Assembly: GCA_964370735.1 (NCBI GenBank)
Contig: CAYJLC010000063.1
Coordinates: 1 to 10,781, forward strand
From: CAYJLC01 sp964370735
Lineage (GTDB): Bacteria > Bacillota > Clostridia > Oscillospirales > Butyricicoccaceae
Length of the DNA stretch: 10,781 nucleotides
Direction of reading: 5' to 3'
The notes beneath the pieces were generated by a model. It ran no database searches, was not told the DNA's origin, and worked only from the letters and a program-made list of their open reading frames with translations. The number at the start of each line of letters is the position of its first letter. Positions within the stretch are counted from its first letter, which is position 1. Position numbers and translations under genes: made by a program. This document shows positions 7,105 to 10,781 of this stretch, piece after piece.

Positions 7105-7120
7105 TGGACAAAGGCGTTCA
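7105..7120 (+). promoter_or_regulatory. Hexaloop hairpin (putative ANTAR-protein binding site / antiterminator) before glnA
   Basis: The RNA reads UGGAC[AAAGGC]GUUCA: a 5-bp stem, one pair G-U, with a six-base loop having A1 and G4. It lies at the very 5' end of the leader. Bases 7110-7120 are also the 5' foot of the terminator at 7110-7188, making the two structures mutually exclusive. Loop and closing pair match the other two leaders (C[AARGRC]G), while the stem sequence differs. Confidence 0.7.
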
Positions 7121-7188
7121 TTATATTCTTGTTATACTGCCGATTTATCGGTGTTTTGGGTACGGCAATTATATAATGAACGCCTTTT
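7110..7188 (+). terminator. Long-looped intrinsic terminator in the glnA leader (attenuator)
   Basis: A perfect 17-bp stem joins 7110-7126 and 7171-7187 and ends in UUUU (7185-7188). The 44-base loop between the arms is itself structured: UGCCG (7138-7142) can pair with CGGCA (7163-7167), or alternatively with the nearby CGGUG. It lies between a consensus promoter and the glnA ribosome binding site, so it is read as an attenuator. The short U-tract and large loop make it weaker-looking than the glnN one. Confidence 0.8.
7138..7153 (+). promoter_or_regulatory. Second small hairpin in the glnA leader (possible second hexaloop)
   Basis: The RNA reads UGCCG[AUUUAU]CGGUG, 5 bp with two wobble pairs and a possible six-base loop. 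The loop has A at position 1 but U, not G, at position 4, and its outer A-U could pair to leave a tetraloop. It sits inside the terminator loop and competes with the UGCCG/CGGCA pairing. It could be a degenerate second ANTAR hairpin or only part of the terminator's apical fold. Confidence 0.3.
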
Positions 7189-7219
7189 ATTAGTTTAGTG
7201 ATATAGAAGAGGAATGGAT

Positions 7220-8539
7220 ATGAATTCAACAATAAAAGAGATTTTAGGGTTTATTAAAGAAAACGATGTTAAATTTATAAGACTTGCTTTTTGCGACGCA
7301 TTAGGAGCACAAAAAAATATTTCCATTATGCCGTTAGAACTTTTGTCAGCATTTGAAAACGGCGTTTCTTTCGACGCATCTGCTGTAAAAGGTTTTAGAG
7401 AAATAAAGCGTTCGGATTTATTTTTATTCCCAGACCCATCAACTCTTACAGTTTTGCCTTGGCGACCAGGTCCTGGCAGGGTTGTTAGATTTTACTGTGA
7501 TATAAAACGTCCTGATGGCACGATTTATGAAAATGACGGTAGAAATGTGCTTAGAAGAGTGGTTGAAAGAGGCGAAAAGCTAGGGCTTGATTTTAAAATC
7601 GGTGCTGAGTGCGAGTTTTATTTATTTAAGACAAATGACGAGGGCGAGCCTACGAAAGTGACGATGGATAAAGGTGGATATATGGATATTTCTCCTTTAG
7701 ATAAAGGGGAAAATATTCGTCGTGAAATTTGCCTTTGTTTAGAAGAAATGGGAATTATGCCAGAAAGTTCTCATCATGAGCAAGGTCCTGGGCAAAATGA
7801 AATTGATTTTAAATATGATGATGCGTTAGCTTGTGCAGATAATTTATTAGTGTTTAAATCAGTGGTTAAGGCTATAAGCGCTAGAAATGGTGTTTTCGCA
7901 TCGTTTATGGCGAAGCCTTTAGAAAATTTCCCTGGAAATGGAATGCATGTAAATGTGTCGGCGCATAAAAACGGAAAAAATATATTTGAAAATTTTGGAG
8001 AAGATAGCTCAGATATTGCAAAAAGCTTTGTTGCAGGTATTTTAGATAAAATAGAAGAAATTACAGTATTTTTAAACCCGCAAATCAACTCTTATGATAG
8101 ATTAGGATATTTTGAGGCACCAAAATATGTGGCTTGGGGCAAAGAAAATCGCTCAGGACTTGTAAGAATTCCTGCATCGGTAAGCGAACGAGCAAGGGTG
8201 GAACTTCGCTCACCAGACCCAGCGTGTAACCCATATCTTGCGTTTGCATTAGTTTTAGCGTGTGGTATTTATGGTATTGAAAATAATTTAAAACTTCCAA
8301 GTGAAATGAATTTTGACTTATTTTCGGCAACAGGAGAACAGTTATCAGAATTAAAAGCATTACCAAACTCACTTGAAGACGCGATTAAAGTTGCAAGAAA
8401 AAGCGAATTTTTAAAAGAGATTTTAGGCAATAATTTAGTTGAAAGATACCTAAATATCAAAGAGGCAGAGGTTTCTTCTTTTAAAAAATCTAATGGGAAA
8501 GAAAGTTTTTATATGGATAATTACTTTGATATAACATAA
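7220..8539 (+). CDS. glnA: Type I glutamine synthetase (GSI, alpha-like)
   Basis: It makes glutamine from glutamate, ammonium and ATP in the cytoplasm; type I enzymes are dodecamers. The 439-residue length fits GSI-alpha. Motifs: N-terminal beta-grasp with FCDALG and DPSTLTVLPWRPGPGR (72-87), GAECEFYLF (128-136, metal glutamates), HHEQGPGQNEIDF (185-197), GNGMHVNVS (239-247, with His243), NSYDRLGYFEAP (290-301), ENRSGLVRIP (309-318) and RVELRSPDPACNPYLA (326-341). The region that carries the adenylylated Tyr in GSI-beta enzymes (near NLKLPSEM, 356-363) has no Tyr, so control by adenylylation is unlikely. ATG 7220 is preferred over ATG 7214 because GAGG (7209-7212) is seven bases from 7220 but only one from 7214. 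It is the first gene of the glnA-ANTAR-pyrG operon, behind an attenuator-type leader. Confidence 0.96.
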   Translation: MNSTIKEILGFIKENDVKFIRLAFCDALGAQKNISIMPLELLSAFENGVSFDASAVKGFREIKRSDLFLFPDPSTLTVLPWRPGPGRVVRFYCDIKRPDGTIYENDGRNVLRRVVERGEKLGLDFKIGAECEFYLFKTNDEGEPTKVTMDKGGYMDISPLDKGENIRREICLCLEEMGIMPESSHHEQGPGQNEIDFKYDDALACADNLLVFKSVVKAISARNGVFASFMAKPLENFPGNGMHVNVSAHKNGKNIFENFGEDSSDIAKSFVAGILDKIEEITVFLNPQINSYDRLGYFEAPKYVAWGKENRSGLVRIPASVSERARVELRSPDPACNPYLAFALVLACGIYGIENNLKLPSEMNFDLFSATGEQLSELKALPNSLEDAIKVARKSEFLKEILGNNLVERYLNIKEAEVSSFKKSNGKESFYMDNYFDIT

Positions 8540-8557
8540 AGAAAGGTAGAGGTGAAT

Positions 8558-9127
8558 ATGGACCAAGTGCTTATAGTATCTTCTGGTGAAAAAAGCACCG
8601 AATTTCTGAAACAAACACTGAAAAATGCCTTTTTCCTTAAAATTTCTGTATTTTCTTCTTGTGCAAGTGCCAGAAGAGAGTTTTATGAGCATGATTATGA
8701 TTTAGTGATAATAAACGCACCTCTAGCAGACGAAAGTGGCGAAGAATTTGCAAGATTTGTTGCCTCAAAGGGCATGTGTCAGGTTATTTTGATTGTAAAA
8801 TCAGAGTTTTATGACGAGGTTTCTGCAATGGTTGAAGATGATGGTGTCTTGACGATTTCTAAACCACTGAATAAAGCTGTTTTTTGGTCGACACTAAAAC
8901 TTGCAAAGTCCACACATAATAGAGTTGTAAAAATGCAGGCAGAAAATAGAAAGCTAAAAGAAAAAATTGAAGATATTAAAATAGTAGATAGAGCAAAGTG
9001 CATACTTATTTCGTATATGTCTATGACAGAGCAAGATGCACATAGATATATCGAAAAGCAAGCGATGGATATGAGAGAAAGTAAAAGAAAAATTGCCGAG
9101 GGCATTTTGAAAACGTATGAATATTAA
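8558..9127 (+). CDS. ANTAR-domain RNA-binding regulator with degenerate receiver domain (NasT/NitR-like)
   Basis: A 189-residue putative transcription antiterminator. Residues 1 to about 115 have the fold pattern of a response-regulator receiver, but the acidic pair after the first strand is replaced (VLIVSSGE) and the phosphorylated Asp is Asn53 (DLVIINAP); the conserved Lys is present (SKPL, K102). A charged, probably coiled-coil linker (about 116-142, NRVVKMQAENRKLKEKIEDI) leads to the C-terminal ANTAR domain (about 143-186). Its AKCIL, MSMTEQDAHRYIEKQAM and KRKIAEGIL match the family, apart from His162 where an aromatic residue is usual. ANTAR domains bind hexaloop hairpins in leader RNAs and prevent terminator formation. 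Start ATG 8558 is favoured by AGAGGTGA just upstream; GTG 8552 is possible. It lies 18 bases after glnA. As I recall, clostridia have a glnA-adjacent regulator of this type called NitR. Likely targets are the three hexaloop leaders in this window (inference). Confidence 0.92.
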   Translation: MDQVLIVSSGEKSTEFLKQTLKNAFFLKISVFSSCASARREFYEHDYDLVIINAPLADESGEEFARFVASKGMCQVILIVKSEFYDEVSAMVEDDGVLTISKPLNKAVFWSTLKLAKSTHNRVVKMQAENRKLKEKIEDIKIVDRAKCILISYMSMTEQDAHRYIEKQAMDMRESKRKIAEGILKTYEY

Positions 9128-9139
9128 AAAGAGGTTATT

Positions 9140-10732
9140 ATGTCAAAATATATTTTTGTAACAGGTGGAGTTGTTTCTGGTTTGGGTAAAGGGATAACGG
9201 CTGCGTCTTTAGGCAGATTGTTAAAGGAAAGAGGCTTTAAAGTTTCGGCTCAAAAGCTAGACCCATATATGAATGTTGACCCTGGGACTATGTCGCCACT
9301 TCAGCATGGTGAGGTTTTTGTCACAGAAGATGGAGCCGAAACTGATTTGGATTTAGGGCATTACGAGCGTTTTATTGATGAAAATTTGACGAAATATTCG
9401 AATTTAACATCGGGTAAAGTTTATTTTGATGTATTATCTAAAGAGAGAAATGGTGAATATTTAGGGCAAACGGTTCAAGTTATTCCACATATTACAGATA
9501 GCATTAAAGATTTTATTTATAAATCAGGTGAGCATTCTAATGCAGATGTTTTGATTACTGAGATAGGTGGGACGACAGGGGATATCGAAAGTCTGCCTTT
9601 TTTAGAGGCAATTCGTCAGATTTCGCTTGAAAAAGGGCAGGATAATTGCCTATTTATACATGTAGCGTTAGTTCCGTACTTAAAAGCTAGTAGAGAGCAT
9701 AAATCTAAACCTGTTCAGCATTCGGTAAAAGAACTTCGTTCGATGGGTATTTCGCCGAATATTATTGTCGCAAGAGCAGATGAGCCTCTTGAACCTGGTA
9801 TTTTAAGCAAGATTTCACTATTTTGTAATGTGAAACCTGATTGCGTAGTTGAAAACTTAACATTAGAAAGTCTATATGAGGCACCTATTGCACTTAATAA
9901 AAACGGACTTGACAAAGTAGTTTGTCGTGAACTTAAACTAGAATCGAAAGAGCCGAATTTAGAAAAATGGCAAGGCATGGTCGATAAAATCAAGAATAGA
10001 AGTGGCGAGGTTAAAATTGCACTTGTTGGGAAATATGTATCGCTAAATGACGCATATTTGTCGGTAATTGAGGCATTAAACCATGCAGGTTATGAATACT
10101 CTAAAAAGATTAATATAAAATGGGTCGACAGTGAAGAAGTTTCGGATGAAAGTGTTACAGAAATTCTAGGCGACGTAGACGGAATTTTAATTCCTGGTGG
10201 TTTTGGCGATAGAGGAGTAGAGGGTAAAATTTCTGCATGTAAATTTGCAAGAGAGAATAATATTCCGTTTTTGGGAATTTGTCTTGGTATGCAAATAACT
10301 GTAATTGAGTATGCAAGGAATGTATGTGGGCTTAAAGATGCACATTCGGCTGAATTCGATAGCGAAACAAAAAATCCTGTAATTCATATTATGGAAGACC
10401 AAATAAATGTAACAAAAAAAGGTGGAACTATGCGTTTGGGTGCATATCCATGTATTTTAGATAGAAATAGTAAAATTTTCAGCTATTATGGTTCAAATAT
10501 CATCGAGGAAAGACATCGCCATAGATATGAGTTTAACAATGCATATAGAGAAATTTTATCGGATAAAGGACTTTTGATTTCAGGAACATCGCCTGATGGT
10601 TCATTAGTTGAAACAGTTGAAGTTGCTGAAAATAAATATTTTGTTGCAGCACAGTTTCATCCTGAATTTAAAAGCAGACCGAATAAACCACATCCACTAT
10701 TTTTAGGACTTGTTAAAAATGCTATAAAATAG
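9140..10732 (+). CDS. pyrG: CTP synthase (glutamine-hydrolysing)
   Basis: It converts UTP to CTP using ATP and the amide nitrogen of glutamine. The 530 residues comprise the N-terminal synthetase domain (1 to about 265) with P-loop GGVVSGLGKG (9-18), AQKLDPYMNVDPGTM (37-51), DVLSKERNGEYLG (97-109), EIGGTTGDIES (141-151) and HKSKPVQHS (187-195). The C-terminal class I glutamine amidotransferase domain (about 290-530) has the oxyanion motif PGGFGDRG and the triad Cys381 (LGICLGMQ), His507 and Glu509 (AQFHPEF). All key residues are present and the length is normal. The ATG has AAGAGG five bases upstream and follows the ANTAR gene by 12 bases, so it is probably co-transcribed with glnA. That would place a glutamine consumer under the same leader as a glutamine maker. 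Confidence 0.97.
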   Translation: MSKYIFVTGGVVSGLGKGITAASLGRLLKERGFKVSAQKLDPYMNVDPGTMSPLQHGEVFVTEDGAETDLDLGHYERFIDENLTKYSNLTSGKVYFDVLSKERNGEYLGQTVQVIPHITDSIKDFIYKSGEHSNADVLITEIGGTTGDIESLPFLEAIRQISLEKGQDNCLFIHVALVPYLKASREHKSKPVQHSVKELRSMGISPNIIVARADEPLEPGILSKISLFCNVKPDCVVENLTLESLYEAPIALNKNGLDKVVCRELKLESKEPNLEKWQGMVDKIKNRSGEVKIALVGKYVSLNDAYLSVIEALNHAGYEYSKKINIKWVDSEEVSDESVTEILGDVDGILIPGGFGDRGVEGKISACKFARENNIPFLGICLGMQITVIEYARNVCGLKDAHSAEFDSETKNPVIHIMEDQINVTKKGGTMRLGAYPCILDRNSKIFSYYGSNIIEERHRHRYEFNNAYREILSDKGLLISGTSPDGSLVETVEVAENKYFVAAQFHPEFKSRPNKPHPLFLGLVKNAIK

Positions 10733-10736
10733 AAAC

Positions 10737-10758
10737 CCACCGGCTTAGCCGGTGGTTC
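10737..10758 (+). terminator. Intrinsic terminator after pyrG
   Basis: An 8-bp GC-rich perfect stem, CCACCGGC (10737-10744) with GCCGGTGG (10748-10755), has a TTA loop and is followed by TTCTTC. It starts four bases after the pyrG stop. The T-tract is short and interrupted, so termination efficiency is uncertain. Confidence 0.7.
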
Positions 10759-10767
10759 TTCATATGC

Positions 10768-10778
10768 GGGCATAGCCC
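10768..10778. other. Second small palindrome at the right edge
   Basis: GGGC-ATA-GCCC follows the pyrG terminator hairpin by 12 bases. This stretch is notably more GC-rich than the rest of the window. Two closely spaced GC-rich hairpins could be the subterminal palindromes of a mobile element (for example IS200/IS605 type), or an interspersed repeat. The window ends here, so this cannot be resolved. Confidence 0.25.
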
Positions 10779-10781
10779 TCC

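Noticed and set aside
7176..7193. Leader peptide in the glnA leader (ATG AAC GCC TTT TAT TAG)
   Set aside because: Only five codons, lying in the terminator 3' arm with no ribosome binding site.
6945..7232. 95-residue minus-strand open frame across the divergent control region
   Set aside because: It covers both promoters and the glnA leader hairpins, has no ribosome binding site and no recognisable domain.

Overview
The window looks like a low-GC Firmicute, most likely an anaerobic clostridium (Lachnospiraceae-like). The evidence is AT-rich codon use, strong purine-rich ribosome binding sites, textbook TTGACA/TATAAT promoters, U-tract terminators, a type III glutamine synthetase, and a glnA followed by an ANTAR regulator. 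The assignment is inferred from style and gene content, not from a search.

Layout. (1) 1-2894, plus strand: the end of a nickel-pincer cofactor operon, larE (5' end cut by the window), larB and larC, tightly packed. LarC is one unbroken frame with a very long His-rich stretch encoded by tandem 21-bp repeats. No larA (the lactate racemase apoenzyme) is in view. A bidirectional terminator at 2939-2967 separates this operon from the convergent nitrogen genes. (2) 2998-6839, minus strand: glnN (type III glutamine synthetase), then an ammonium transporter with a PII domain fused to its C terminus. (3) 6840-7219: a divergent control region with two perfect sigma-70 promoters pointing outward, each followed by a leader containing an intrinsic terminator. 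(4) 7220-10732, plus strand: glnA (type I glutamine synthetase, alpha-like), an ANTAR-domain RNA-binding regulator, and pyrG (CTP synthase), probably one operon ending in a terminator at 10737-10758. (5) The last ~25 bases carry a second small palindrome that may begin another element.

How it fits together. The main finding is a compact, self-contained nitrogen-assimilation circuit that appears to be controlled by transcription antitermination. Three leaders (before glnN, between glnN and amt-PII, and before glnA) each carry a small hairpin with a six-base loop AARGRC, that is A at position 1 and G at position 4, as known for ANTAR target RNAs. In each case the loop and the 3' side of the hairpin form the 5' foot of an intrinsic terminator, so hairpin and terminator cannot form together. 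The stems differ in sequence but all pair. The ANTAR protein encoded just downstream of glnA is the obvious candidate ligand. Its receiver-like domain has Asn where the phosphorylated Asp should be, so it is probably controlled by something other than phosphorylation. The PII domain on the transporter lacks the uridylylated tyrosine. These points suggest a circuit that reads nitrogen status through metabolites or protein contacts and acts on RNA elongation. The enzyme assignments are firm; the regulatory model is an inference from the sequence.
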